Positions 35,123 through 47,200 of a DNA stretch of 64,000 nt are shown here, in pieces. The DNA is taken from assembly GCF_002797935.1 (NCBI RefSeq), contig NZ_PGER01000001.1, positions 62,001 to 126,000 of the forward strand. The letters run 5' to 3'. A model generated the notes under the pieces. That model had not been told where the DNA came from. It worked only from the letters and a program-made list of their open reading frames with translations, and made no database searches. How positions within the stretch are numbered: the first letter of the stretch is position 1; the number at the start of each line of letters is the position of its first letter. The translations under genes and the position numbers were made by a program. The DNA is from Flavobacterium sp. 1. Lineage in GTDB: Bacteria; Bacteroidota; Bacteroidia; Flavobacteriales; Flavobacteriaceae.

Positions 35123-36727
35123 ATGAAAAATAAAGAAGCAAAATCTATTTTTTCTTCATTGGAGAACTTCTCAAGTACTCCGCCATCCGAGTTATGGGAT
35201 AAAATAGAAGCTCAATTAGATAAACCTAAAAAGAAAAAACGCCTAGTTATCTGGTGGTGGGCAGCTGCATGTTTAGTTGCGGGACTTTCTCTTCCAACTA
35301 TTTGGTATGTTAATTATAATCAAGGGAATAATCAGGAATTAATTATAGGAAATGATGCGAACGGAGTTGTTTTGCAAAATGATTCAAAAAACAACAGAAA
35401 TACCAATGAGAATATAAATAAAAATGAAAGTGCCATTGAAAAAGTATCGTTAGGAGAAAAAGGAAATCATGGAAATGAGGCTAAGAATGAAAATTTAAAT
35501 AGTAAAGAAATCCGCATTTCATTAACTAATGCTAATTCAGTAGCTGCCAAGATGATCCCTTCGGTTTCTTCTAAAGTAAAAAAATCTAAAAAGTTTAAGA
35601 ATTCGAATGGAATAAATGATAATCAATTAGTTGCAGAGGGCAGCGATAAATCAAAAGCGGATGTAATTACTGCTAATAAAAATACAAAGGCAGGCACTTA
35701 TAACACAGCTTCAGTTGTTGGGTTTAGTAATTTTTCTTCAAAAAATAGTTCAAACGGAAATGCTAAAACGATAGTCAGTTCCGATAATGACGTTATTCCT
35801 GAATCGAAGCAAAACAAGGAAAGCGTAAAAAATGAAAACTCTAAATCAGCACTGATTAATCAAAATCCTGAGGTTTCTGGGTTCAATACTAATAAAACTA
35901 TTGCCGAAAACAGTAGTGCGAAAGATTCTCTTAACAAAATAAAAAAGGAAGTAGCTCAATTAGAGAATGCTTTGGCTGAATTGGATAAGGATAAAACTAA
36001 GAAAAAAACAAGTTCGGAAGCTATTGATAAATGGTCGCTTCAAGTTTTTGCAGGGGTTATGGGATCTGAAAATTACAATAATGAAAAAGCATTAGGCAAT
36101 ACAGTTGCCTCAAAACAATCAAACGGTTATGGGGTAAAAACTAATTATAAACTGAACAAAAAATGGGCGGTAAGTTCAGGATTCAAAATTAATGAGCTTG
36201 GACAAAAAATAGATGGAGTTGCTTATTATGAGCGGGGTCCCGAGGCAAGTTTTACATCAGGTATTTTACCTAGTAATAATGTAGTGCAGGATAGTCCTTC
36301 CAAAAATAATGCGATAGTTTTTGTTTCCAATAATGAAAATTATTTGTTTGCCGCAAATTCTAAGACGAGTACAGGTTTTGAAACAGGAAATGTTACTCAG
36401 AATTTAAAATATTTTGAAATGCCATTGGAAGTTTCATATGCTCTTTTAAGCAAAAAGAAAACCAGTATCAGTATGAATACAGGAGGTTTTGTCGGCAGGC
36501 TAATTTCTAATGAAGTGTTACTGAACGGGAGTTCTATAGGAGAAAATAAAAATGTAAATGAATTTGTTTACGGGACATTATTGAGCAGCACTTTACAATA
36601 TGAATTCTATAAAAAAACCAAATTTTTCATAGAGCCAGGAATGAATTATTATATCAATCCATTGGAGAATCAGTCTTTCAATCAGTTTCAATGGATGTTT
36701 AATGTTGGTTTAAATGTATCTTTTTAA
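35123..36727 (+). CDS. Probable anti-sigma/outer-membrane beta-barrel hybrid protein
   Basis: 534 residues from the ATG at 35123; a GTG two codons upstream is an alternative. A short cytoplasmic segment (EAKSIFSSLENFSSTPPSELWDKIEAQLD) precedes one membrane helix (about 44-63, VIWWWAAACLVAGLSLPTIW). The N-terminal part resembles the short cytoplasmic tails of Bacteroidota anti-sigma proteins. A long, low-complexity Asn/Lys/Ser region follows (65-300). The last about 230 residues look like an outer membrane beta-barrel (WSLQVFAGVMGSENYNN to FNQFQWMFNVGLNVSF, ending in Phe). It could therefore span the periplasm and link an outer-surface signal to the sigma factor. No homologue with this exact job is known to me. 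Confidence 0.7.
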   Translation: MKNKEAKSIFSSLENFSSTPPSELWDKIEAQLDKPKKKKRLVIWWWAAACLVAGLSLPTIWYVNYNQGNNQELIIGNDANGVVLQNDSKNNRNTNENINKNESAIEKVSLGEKGNHGNEAKNENLNSKEIRISLTNANSVAAKMIPSVSSKVKKSKKFKNSNGINDNQLVAEGSDKSKADVITANKNTKAGTYNTASVVGFSNFSSKNSSNGNAKTIVSSDNDVIPESKQNKESVKNENSKSALINQNPEVSGFNTNKTIAENSSAKDSLNKIKKEVAQLENALAELDKDKTKKKTSSEAIDKWSLQVFAGVMGSENYNNEKALGNTVASKQSNGYGVKTNYKLNKKWAVSSGFKINELGQKIDGVAYYERGPEASFTSGILPSNNVVQDSPSKNNAIVFVSNNENYLFAANSKTSTGFETGNVTQNLKYFEMPLEVSYALLSKKKTSISMNTGGFVGRLISNEVLLNGSSIGENKNVNEFVYGTLLSSTLQYEFYKKTKFFIEPGMNYYINPLENQSFNQFQWMFNVGLNVSF

Positions 36728-36779
36728 CTTTTTGCAATAAATTATTTAATGTGGTATTTAGAATTTTAATTGCAGTAGT

Positions 36780-36803
36780 GCCGGGTTTTTAATCCGGCAT
36801 TTT
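36780..36803 (+). terminator. Terminator-like hairpin after the anti-sigma/barrel gene
   Basis: GCCGG (36780-36784) pairs with CCGGC (36794-36798) and is followed by an ATTTTA stretch. The loop is T-rich and the tail is short. Confidence 0.5.
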
Positions 36804-36935
36804 ACATTATAAAAAGGCTGATATGACTGATTTTTATTTATTGAATTATTTATGTATAATCAGGGTAACTATGCTTTGTTTTTATATGATAAATGCTGAT
36901 AATTAGTTGTTTATGTATTTTTGAGTTGCTTTTTG

Positions 36936-37103
36936 ATGATTAAAGAAATTTATAAATTAGAAATTGAATTTATCAATATTATATTCAAAATGGATGAATA
37001 TATAACCAAAATAACAAGATTTTTAGGGTAATTATTCAGAAAAATTAAATTTAGCTTATAAACAAAATCCGAAAGACTTAATTAGTTTAGGATTGCGGAT
37101 TTG
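36936..37103 (+). pseudogene. Possible frameshifted remnant of a small protein
   Basis: This lies in the 535-bp gap after the anti-sigma/barrel gene. From an ATG at 36936 the frame reads 31 codons and ends ITRFLG-stop at 37031. A +1 shift at that point gives NYSEKLNLAYKQNPKDLISLGLRI to a stop at 37103, which has the look of protein sequence. No family is recognised. The region around it (36804-36935 and 37104-37208) shows no convincing gene. It may instead be chance. Confidence 0.25.
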
Positions 37104-37208
37104 AGGTATACTATATTAGTTTTCTTTTTCGTTAAGAAAATAAATACCGCCTGCAGTTGCAAATACAGATCAAAAGGATGCTTTGCTTTGAAAACAGAAT
37201 GTGTTGCA

Positions 37209-37241
37209 AAAAAAGGTCTTGATTTGAGTCAAGACCTTTTT
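37209..37241. terminator. Bidirectional intrinsic terminator
   Basis: AAAGGTCTTGA pairs with TCAAGACCTTT around TTTGAG, with an A-run before and a T-run after. It lies 22 bp beyond the stop of the minus-strand barrel gene. Confidence 0.8.
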
Positions 37242-37262
37242 GTATTATTTTTAAAAATGAAT

Positions 37263-38096
37263 TTATTTAAAATTCCATCCTAATGTTATCCCAAAAGCCA
37301 CAGGTTTAATTTTAGCATCTTTATCAGTACTGTACGATCCATTAGCTTTCCTATCAGATACAGATGTTTGGTTATAACCAATATAGGATTCATTCTTGTT
37401 TTGGTCTAAAATTGTACCATATCCACTTTCCAGGAACAGGGCTACATACAACGAATTTTTCGTTGCCATATCAAATGTAAATCCTAACTCAAAAGAACTC
37501 ATTATAATTCCTTTAGTTTCATACTTTCCTGATGATGAATAATTATTCTGACGACCAAAACCATATTCTGGTAAATCGTCAATAGTCAGGTTTACATCTG
37601 GATAATAAGCACTACCATTTGCGTAATCCGCTGTTGCTTTAATTTTATAATTTACAGGTAAAAAATATTTAGCTCCAGCTCTAAAATTAAAATCAATACC
37701 CTTATTAATATTTGTTTTATATTGGACAAAAAGAGGGATTTGCAGAGCATGTAAAGTTTGTTTTTCTCTATAATTGTTGGTAGTAACGTTATAAACAAAT
37801 GCCGAAGTGGAAGCATCAACTTCAAAACTAGAAAGTATTACAGAAGACTGAGACAAAGAAACTTCTTGTTTGTATTGTGAAAACTCTAGCCCTGAACCAA
37901 TACCAAAATGTGTATTTAAAGAATAGATATAACCTGTTTTTACAGCTCCGCCAAGGCGATTACCTGCTTGTATACCAGTAATATCACTCTTAATATTCCC
38001 TATTCCCGACTGTATTCCTATATAAAACTGTGCAGCTACTCCTTGTGAAATTAAGAAAGCTATAGTTCCAATTATGATTTTAATATTGAATTTCAT
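37263..38096 (-). CDS. Outer membrane beta-barrel protein
   Basis: A 277-residue protein. A signal peptide (MKFNIKIIIGTIAFLISQGVAAQ) precedes alternating strands of an 8- to 10-stranded barrel in the PorT/OmpW-like style (FYIGIQSGIGNIKSD, FGIGSGLEFSQYKQEV, FNFRAGAKYFLPVNYKI, KPVAFGITLGWNFK), ending in an aromatic residue pattern typical of outer membrane barrels. It lies 166 bp downstream of the giant adhesin gene on the same strand. A helper role for that adhesin is possible but only suggested by position. Confidence 0.75.
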   Translation of the reverse strand: MKFNIKIIIGTIAFLISQGVAAQFYIGIQSGIGNIKSDITGIQAGNRLGGAVKTGYIYSLNTHFGIGSGLEFSQYKQEVSLSQSSVILSSFEVDASTSAFVYNVTTNNYREKQTLHALQIPLFVQYKTNINKGIDFNFRAGAKYFLPVNYKIKATADYANGSAYYPDVNLTIDDLPEYGFGRQNNYSSSGKYETKGIIMSSFELGFTFDMATKNSLYVALFLESGYGTILDQNKNESYIGYNQTSVSDRKANGSYSTDKDAKIKPVAFGITLGWNFK

Positions 38097-38262
38097 AGAT
38101 ATAAAATTTATTTTTTAGCAGTCCTATATGTTATTGCCTTTTTACTTATTGATTTTTGCTCACGCAAACTTGTTGTTAATGGCGATTTCATACTTGTTTT
38201 TTTAATTAGAATAATCCATCCCCATTCATTAAAAATGAGGATGTCATATTCTGTAAATTATT

Positions 38263-41200
38263 TTAATTTTTAACGAGAAGGTTTTTTGTAAAATATTTAC
38301 CATTTGCTAAGGTCATTTTTACAATATAAATTCCTTCAACGCTCGGAGCACTCATGTCAATAGTATTTTGACTTGGGTTTGTAATAGTAGTCAGTAAGTT
38401 ACCTGTTAAATTATAAAGTTCAACACGCGCATTTTGTAATCTGCTTGTACTAACATTCGTCATTAATTGGAAACTCGCATTACTTCTAACAGGGTTTGGA
38501 ACAATTCTTATGTACTCTTCTTCTATTGTTGGAGAGAAAGTCAACGTACAGGTTGTAATTAATGTTCCGTCTAGTTTTGTTGCTACGGCATAATAAGTTC
38601 CATTCAAGGCACCACTTTCTTTAAAATATTGTGAAGTTTGTCCAGGAACTAAAACCCCATTTTTATACCAGCTATACGATTTAAAACTCTTAGAGCTATT
38701 GTCAAAGAATATAATATTTTCAAATTGTTTTCTAATCAGGTTAGGCTGACTAGATACTACTGGTAAAACAACTGCCGGAGCTGCATTGTAATTCATGTTG
38801 CCTGGTTGCGAAGCTGTTATAGTTGCAGACCCATAATTTTGGAAAATTAATGAATTATTTGAAACAGTAGCAATGTTAGTATTAGAAGAAGCATAATTTA
38901 CTGCTAAACCACTATTAGCAACAGCAGTCAAAACAATACTAGTTTCTCCATTACAACCTAATTCCAAAGTCTGATTCCAGGTAATTACCTGATCTGCTTT
39001 CGTAATAGTAAAATTTGAGCCATTATACGTAATGGTATAATTTCCACCAGCACTTAAGGTACCTTGTGTGATAGCGTAAACGCCCACATTCACTCCAGCA
39101 GCTCTTGTTAAAGCACCAGTAAAGGCATCACTACCTACCAAACTTGGCGAAACAGTATAAGTAAAAACAGGATCTGTTGTTCCATATACTTTGGTTTGTG
39201 AAGTATTTGCTGTTACTGTGATAGGTTTTGCCGTAATAGTAAAATCTTTGCTTACATAAGTAATGTTATAGTTAGTACCTGCACTTAAGTTTCCTAGTGT
39301 AATGGCATAGTTTCCAATGTTTTCCCCAGGAACTCTTGTTAAAGCACCAGTAAAGGCATCACTACCTACCAAACTTGGCGAAACTGTATAAGCAAAAACA
39401 GGATTCGTTGTTCCATAAACTTTCGTCTGTGATGCAGTTGCCGTTACTGTAATTGGTTTGGCAGTAATAGTAAAGTTAGCACTTACGTAACTAATCGTAT
39501 AATTAGATCCGGCAGTCAAACTTCCTTGGTTAATAGCATAGTTTCCGATATTTTCCCCGGCAACTCTTGTTAAAGTTCCAGTAAAGGCATCACTACCTAT
39601 CAAACTTGGTGAAACTGTATAAGCAAAAACAGGATCTGTTGTTCCATAAACTTTAGTTTGTGATGGAGTTGCTGTTACTGTAATTGGTTTGGCAGTAATA
39701 GTAAAGTTAGCACCTGCGTAACTAATCGTATAATTAGATCCGGCACTCAAACTTCCTTGGTTAATAGCATAAGTTCCTATATTTTCCCCAGCAACTCTAG
39801 TTAAAGCTCCTGTAAAGGAATCACTACCTACCAACCCCGGTGAAACTGTATAATCAAAAACAGGATCTGTTGTTCCGTAAACTTTAGTTTGTGATGGAGT
39901 TACCGTTACTGTAATTGGTTTTGCGGTAATAGTAAAGTTAGCACCAACATAAGTAATTAAATATTTAGACCCAGCTGAAAGCGAACCTTGATTAATAGCA
40001 TAATTACCAATATTTTCACCACTAACTCTTGTTAAAGATCCTGTAAATGAATCTCCAGAAAGCAAACTTGGTGATAATGTATAAGTTAAAACAGGATCAC
40101 TCTCCCCATATACTTTAGTTTGAGAAGGTATTGCAGTTACGGTAATTGGGATTTGATTTAATTTCAGTATATAATTATATGTAGCAGTACAACTATTAGC
40201 ATCAGTAGCGGTAACCGTAAAATTACTATCAGCAATTTGAGTTGAAATACCTGTTATCTGTCCAGCTGTTGATAGCGAAAAACCAGAAGGCAAACTTCCC
40301 GCTGTAACTGCATACGTTTTAGATCCTGTTCCTCCTGAAGCTACTATAGTTTGACTATATCCAGTATTATAATCATAACCAGACAAAACTGTTGTTGTGA
40401 AATTAATTTCCGTTGGTTGTGTGATTGTAAAGTTTCGAGTAGCGGTACATCCGTTAGCATCGGTTACTGTTACGGTATATGCTCCTGCGCTTAATCCGGT
40501 TGCTGTAGCAGCCGTTCCACCCGAAGGCGACCAAGAATAAGTATATGCACCAGCACCTCCTGAAGGAGTAACGGAAGCTGAACCATTAGTTCCACCGTTA
40601 CAAGATACATTTGTTTGCGCAGCAGTTGCCGTACTGATAACCGTTGGCTGGGTAATTGTAAAGTTTCGAGTAGCGGTACATCCGTTAGCATCGGTTACTG
40701 TTACGGTATATGCTCCTGCGCTTAATCCGGTTGCTGTAGCAGCCGTTCCACCCGAAGGCGACCAAGAATAAGTATATGCACCAGCACCTCCTGAAGGAGT
40801 AACGGAAGCTGAACCATTAGTTCCACCGTTACAAGATACATTTGTTTGCGCAGCAGTTGCCGTACTGATAACCGTTGGCTGGGTAATTGTAAAGTTTCGA
40901 GTAGCGGTACATCCGTTAGCATCGGTTACTGTTACGGTATATGCTCCTGCGCTTAATCCGGTTGCTGTAGCAGCCGTTCCACCCGAAGGCGACCAAGAAT
41001 AAGTATATGCACCAGCACCTCCCGAAGGAGTAACGGAAGCTGAACCATTGGTTCCACCGTTGCAGGGCACGTTGGTTTGGGAACCAGTTGCGGTGCTTAT
41101 TGCCGTTGGCTGAGTGATTGTATAATTGCGGGTTGCAGTACAACCGTTAGCATCAGTTACCGTTACGGTATAACTTCCTGCGGCAAGTCCAGTAGCCGTT

Positions 41201-44200
41201 GCAGCAGTTCCTCCGGAAGGAGACCAAGAATAAGTATAGCCGGGAGTTCCGCCTGATGGAGAAACAGAAGCCGAACCATTGGTTCCACCGTTGCAGGACA
41301 CGTTGGTTTGGGAACCAGTTGCGGTGCTTATTGCCGTTGGCTGAGTGATTGTATAGTTGCGGGTTGCAGTACAACCGTTAGCATCGGTTACCGTTACGGT
41401 ATAACTTCCTGCGGCAAGTCCAGTAGCTGTTGCTGCCGTTCCTCCGGAAGGAGACCAAGAATAAGTATAGCCGGGAGTTCCGCCTGATGGAGAAACAGAA
41501 GCCGAACCATTAGTTCCACCGTTGCAGGACACGTTGGTTTGGGAACCAGTTGCGGTGCTTATTGCCGTCGGCTGAGTGATTGTATAGTTGCGGGTTGCAG
41601 TGCAACCGTTAGCATCAGTTACCGTTACGGTATAACTTCCTGCGGCAAGTCCAGTAGCCGTTGCAGCAGTTCCTCCGGAAGGAGACCAAGAATAAGTATA
41701 GCCGGGAGTTCCGCCTGATGGAGAAACAGAAGCCGAACCATTGGTTCCACCGTTGCAGGACACGTTGGTTTGGGAACCAGTTGCGGTGCTTATTGCCGTC
41801 GGCTGAGTGATTGTATAGTTGCGGGTTGCAGTGCAACCGTTAGCATCGGTTACCGTTACGGTATAACTTCCTGCGGCAAGTCCAGTAGCCGTTGCAGCAG
41901 TTCCTCCAGAAGGAGACCAAGAATAAGTATAGCCGGGAGTTCCGCCTGATGGAGAAACAGAAGCCGAACCATTGGTTCCACCGTTGCAGGACACGTTGGT
42001 TTGGGAACCAGTTGCGGTGCTTATTGCCGTCGGCTGAGTGATTGTATAGTTGCGGGTTGCAGTACAACCGTTAGCATCAGTTACCGTTACGGTATAACTT
42101 CCTGCGGCAAGTCCAGTAGCCGTTGCAGCCGTTCCTCCGGAAGGAGACCAAGAATAAGTATAGCCGGGAGTTCCGCCTGATGGAGAAACAGAAGCCGAAC
42201 CATTGGTTCCACCGTTGCAGGACACGTTGGTTTGGGAACCAGTTGCGGTGCTTATTGCCGATGGCTGTGTAATTGTATAATTGCGGGTTGCAGTACAACC
42301 GTTAGCATCAGTTACCGTTACGGTATAACTTCCTGCGGCAAGTCCAGTAGCCGTTGCAGCCGTTCCTCCGGAAGGAGACCAAGAATAAGTATAGCCGGGA
42401 GTTCCGCCTGATGGAGAAACAGAAGCCGAACCATTGGTTCCACCGTTGCAGGACACGTTGGTTTGGGAACCAGTTGCGGTGCTTATTGCCGATGGCTGTG
42501 TAATTGTATAATTGCGGGTTGCAGTACAACCGTTAGCATCAGTTACCGTTACGGTATAACTTCCTGCGGCAAGTCCAGTAGCTGTAGCAGCCGTTCCTCC
42601 GGAAGGAGACCAAGAATAAGTATAGCCGGGAGTTCCGCCTGATGGAGAAACAGAAGCCGAACCATTGGTTCCACCGTTGCAGGACACGTTGGTTTGGGAA
42701 CCAGTTGCGGTGCTTATTGCCGTCGGCTGAGTGATTGTATAGTTGCGGGTTGCAGTGCAACCGTTAGCATCGGTTACCGTTACGGTATAACTTCCTGCGG
42801 CAAGTCCAGTAGCCGTTGCAGCAGTTCCTCCGGAAGGAGACCAAGAATAAGTATAGCCGGGAGTTCCGCCTGATGGAGAAACAGAAGCCGAACCATTGGT
42901 TCCACCGTTGCAGGACACGTTGGTTTGGGAACCAGTTGCGGTGCTTATTGCCGTCGGCTGAGTGATTGTATAGTTGCGGGTTGCAGTGCAACCGTTAGCA
43001 TCGGTTACCGTTACGGTATAACTTCCTGCGGCAAGTCCAGTAGCCGTTGCAGCAGTTCCTCCAGAAGGAGACCAAGAATAAGTATAGCCGGGAGTTCCGC
43101 CTGATGGAGAAACAGAAGCCGAACCATTGGTTCCACCGTTGCAGGACACGTTGGTTTGGGAACCAGTTGCGGTGCTTATTGCCGTTGGCTGAGTGATTGT
43201 ATAGTTGCGGGTTGCAGTACAACCGTTAGCATCGGTTACCGTTACGGTATAACTTCCTGCGGCAAGTCCAGTAGCTGTTGCTGCCGTTCCTCCGGAAGGA
43301 GACCAAGAATAAGTATAGCCGGGAGTTCCGCCTGATGGAGAAACAGAAGCCGAACCATTGGTTCCACCGTTGCAGGACACGTTGGTTTGGGAACCAGTTG
43401 CGGTGCTTATTGCCGTCGGCTGAGTGATTGTATAGTTGCGGGTTGCAGTGCAACCGTTAGCATCGGTTACCGTTACGGTATAACTTCCTGCGGCAAGTCC
43501 AGTAGCCGTTGCAGCAGTTCCTCCAGAAGGAGACCAAGAATAAGTATAGCCGGGAGTTCCGCCTGATGGAGAAACAGAAGCCGAACCATTGGTTCCACCG
43601 TTGCAGGACACGTTGGTTTGGGAACCAGTTGCAGTACTTATTGCCGTTGGCTGGGTAATTGTATAGTTGCGGGTTGCCGTACAACCGTTAGCATCGGTTA
43701 CCGTTACGGTATAACTTCCTGCGGCAAGTCCAGTAGCTGTTGCTGCCGTTCCTCCGGAAGGAGACCAAGAATAAGTATAGCCGGGAGTTCCGCCTGATGG
43801 AGAAACAGAAGCCGAACCATTGGTTCCACCGTTGCAGGACACGTTGGTTTGGGAACCAGTTGCGGTGCTTATTGCCGTTGGCTGAGTGATTGTATAGTTG
43901 CGGGTTGCAGTACAACCGTTAGCATCAGTTACCGTTACGGTATAACTTCCTGCGGCAAGTCCAGTAGCTGTTGCTGCCGTTCCTCCGGAAGGAGACCAAG
44001 AATAAGTATAGCCGGGAGTTCCGCCTGATGGAGAAACAGAAGCCGAACCATTGGTTCCACCGTTGCAGGACACGTTGGTTTGGGAACCAGTTGCGGTGCT
44101 TATTGCCGTTGGCTGAGTGATTGTATAGTTGCGGGTTGCAGTACAACCGTTAGCATCGGTTACCGTTACGGTATAACTTCCAGCAGCAAGTCCAGTAGCC

Positions 44201-47200
44201 GTTGCAGCAGTTCCTCCAGAAGGAGACCAAGAATAAGTATAGCCGGGAGTTCCGCCTGATGGAGAAACAGAAGCCGAACCATTGGTTCCACCGTTGCAGG
44301 ACACGTTGGTTTGGGAACCAGTTGCGGTGCTTATTGCCGTTGGCTGAGTGATTGTATAGTTGCGGGTTGCAGTACAACCGTTAGCATCAGTTACCGTTAC
44401 GGTATAACTTCCTGCGGCAAGTCCAGTAGCTGTTGCTGCCGTTCCTCCGGAAGGAGACCAAGAATAAGTATAGCCGGGAGTTCCGCCTGATGGAGAAACA
44501 GAAGCCGAACCATTGGTTCCACCGTTGCAGGACACGTTGGTTTGGGAACCAGTTGCGGTGCTTATTGCCGTTGGCTGAGTGATTGTATAGTTGCGGGTTG
44601 CAGTACAACCGTTAGCATCAGTTACCGTTACGGTATAACTTCCTGCGGCAAGTCCAGTAGCTGTTGCTGCCGTTCCTCCGGAAGGAGACCAAGAATAAGT
44701 ATAGCCGGGAGTTCCGCCTGATGGAGAAACAGAAGCCGAACCATTGGTTCCACCGTTGCAGGACACGTTGGTTTGGGAACCAGTTGCGGTGCTTATTGCC
44801 GTTGGCTGAGTGATTGTATAGTTGCGGGTTGCAGTACAACCGTTAGCATCGGTTACCGTTACGGTATAACTTCCAGCAGCAAGTCCAGTAGCTGTAGCAG
44901 CCGTTCCACCCGAAGGCGACCAAGAATAAGTATATCCACCAGCACCTCCCGAAGGAGTCACCGAAGCAGAACCGTTAGTTCCACCGTTACAGGATACGTT
45001 TGTTTGCGCAGCAGTTGCCGTACTGATAGCCGTTGGCTGTGTAATTGTAAAGTTTCGAGTAGCGGTACAAGAATTTGCATCCGTTACAGTACAAGTCCAG
45101 ACTCCAGGAGTCAAACCAGTAACAGAAACTGTTCCATCACCTGTTGGGTTGCTTGGTGTCCAGTTGTAAGTATATGGTCCTGTTCCTCCAGTAGCAGCAT
45201 TTACTGTTGCAGCTCCTGTTGAACCACCATTACAAGCGATGTTTGTTTGAGATGCTGAAGTTAAAACAATATCACATAGATTATTTACAGTAACAGCAAA
45301 TACTTTTTCAAAAGATAATCCGCCCTGATCCGTTGTACGAATACGAACCGAATACGAAGATTTGGTTTCAAAATCCGGACTTGCATTGATGGTCAGGCTG
45401 TTTCCTGTGATGGCGAATGCTGAATTATCGGTGCTTCCAGTGCCAGCAACTAAAGTATAAGTAAAAGTATTAGAAGCATCAGCATCAGTAGAAGACAACG
45501 TTCCTACAGCCGAATTAGCACTTACATTTTCGTTGATTGAAGTTGCTGAAAGAGCAACATCTGTTGGTGCAGTATTTGATGTGACTACTGGTGAAGTTAG
45601 CGCAAAAGAGTTTATACTATGATTGGTAGAAGACTGATCACCCATGTATCCTCCAGCACTGATATAAAATCTTACCTCATCTACATTTTGAAAGGCAGAT
45701 GTTAAGGTTATCGTTTTTGGATTATACCCTGAATCAAAACCATCAAAAGTGGTAGAAGCGACTTCACTGCCGTCCTTATAGCCCTTTACCGTATTAGTAA
45801 AGGATGAGGTTTCTCCCCAATTGTAATAAATAAACTGGTTAAGACGAAACTCACTTCCATCGGCTGATTTTATTGCCATACCTTTTGAACCAGCATTGTT
45901 TTCGTTTGTTAACCCTGAATAGGAATTGTTGGCGCTTGAAAGAAAAGAATTGTTTTGCCAAGATAATGCGGGTAGTAAAGTTCCGTTGCTATTTGAAATA
46001 TTATATACCTGTATATCAATATCGGATATAGTTTGAGAACCTCCTTCTCCATCGCTTGCAATATCATCGCTGGTAATGGCTGCGGGATTACTGGTAAATG
46101 TCAATGTTGGAGAGGTATTTAGTAAAACTCCTTCTGCAAGATCATTGATTGTTATGGTAAATTGTTTCTCAAAAGTCAATCCGCCTTGATCAGTTGTACG
46201 AATACGAACCGAATAGGAAGATTTGGTTTCAAAATCCGGGCTGGCATTGATCGTCAGGCTGTTTCCTGTGATGGAGAACGCCGTATTATCGGTGCTTCCC
46301 GTACCGGCAACCAGAGTGTAGGTAAAAGTGTTTGATGCATCAGCATCAGTAGAAGACAAAGTTCCCACGGCCGAGTTGGCGCTTACATTTTCATTGATGG
46401 CAGAAGCCGAAAGCGCAATATCCGTCGGCGCAGTGTTAGGAGTGCTAAGTGTAAAAATAGGATTTGAACCTGGAAAGCTGGTTCCCCCAGGAGCTATGTC
46501 GTAAGTTGTTGCTTCATTATGATTCCATTTACTTAGATTGCATATTTCTGCAAGTATAGTTGCTTTTGTACCTGTTGTTATCCCAGTATAAACATTGTTG
46601 TCGCCGTGATAAGTTACAGTTGTAAGAGCAATGGCGTTTGTGCCTAATGTTAGTGAAGGAGGTAAGTAAGTAGCACTATTACTGCTTAAATTTCCACTTC
46701 CTGTTGTTACAAATGTACCAGGTGTAATTGCGACACCGTTTATAGTGCTTGTAAAAGCATTTCCCCAAAGAAAAATAAAATTACTTACGCTAGTTATACT
46801 GCTGCCTTGATAAATAAACCAATTATCTCCACCGGCGTTTCCAGGGGAAGTAGTTGTAGCAGCATTTGTCCATCCTGTAACGGTAACAGTTCCTGGTAAT
46901 CCTGTAACGGTATTTCCTCCCTTGGTAATTCCAATTTTGAATATAGTTCCAGCACTTATATCAGAGGTTGGCTGCCATAAAATACCACCTTCGGTATCCA
47001 AAGCAGTACTGGTGCTAGCCTGAACATTTGTTAAAGTGTTTGGAGTACTTTCGTTGTACCAATAGTCACTAATGCGGATTTGAGTGTTAGCTAGAATCGG
47101 AGCTAGTGTAACGATAGTAATTTCGTAATTTGGAGAAGTATCGTAGTTAACTCCAATGATTGCGATGTCACCAGTAGATAAAGTTTGAGCGTTTGAGGAT

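Noticed and set aside
38215..38245. Imperfect CATCC/GGATG hairpin after the adhesin stop
   Set aside because: Two internal mismatches and no T-run on the minus-strand exit, so it is not convincing as a terminator.
40439..45058. Regular repeat spacing that could suggest a CRISPR array or satellite
   Set aside because: The units are 231 bp, contiguous and coding for a known 77-residue domain; no spacers or cas genes are present.
40491..45222. Many overlapping 60-150 codon frames at regular spacing on both strands
   Set aside because: They are other-frame shadows of the 231-bp SprB repeats; the main minus-strand frame runs through without a stop and has clear domains.
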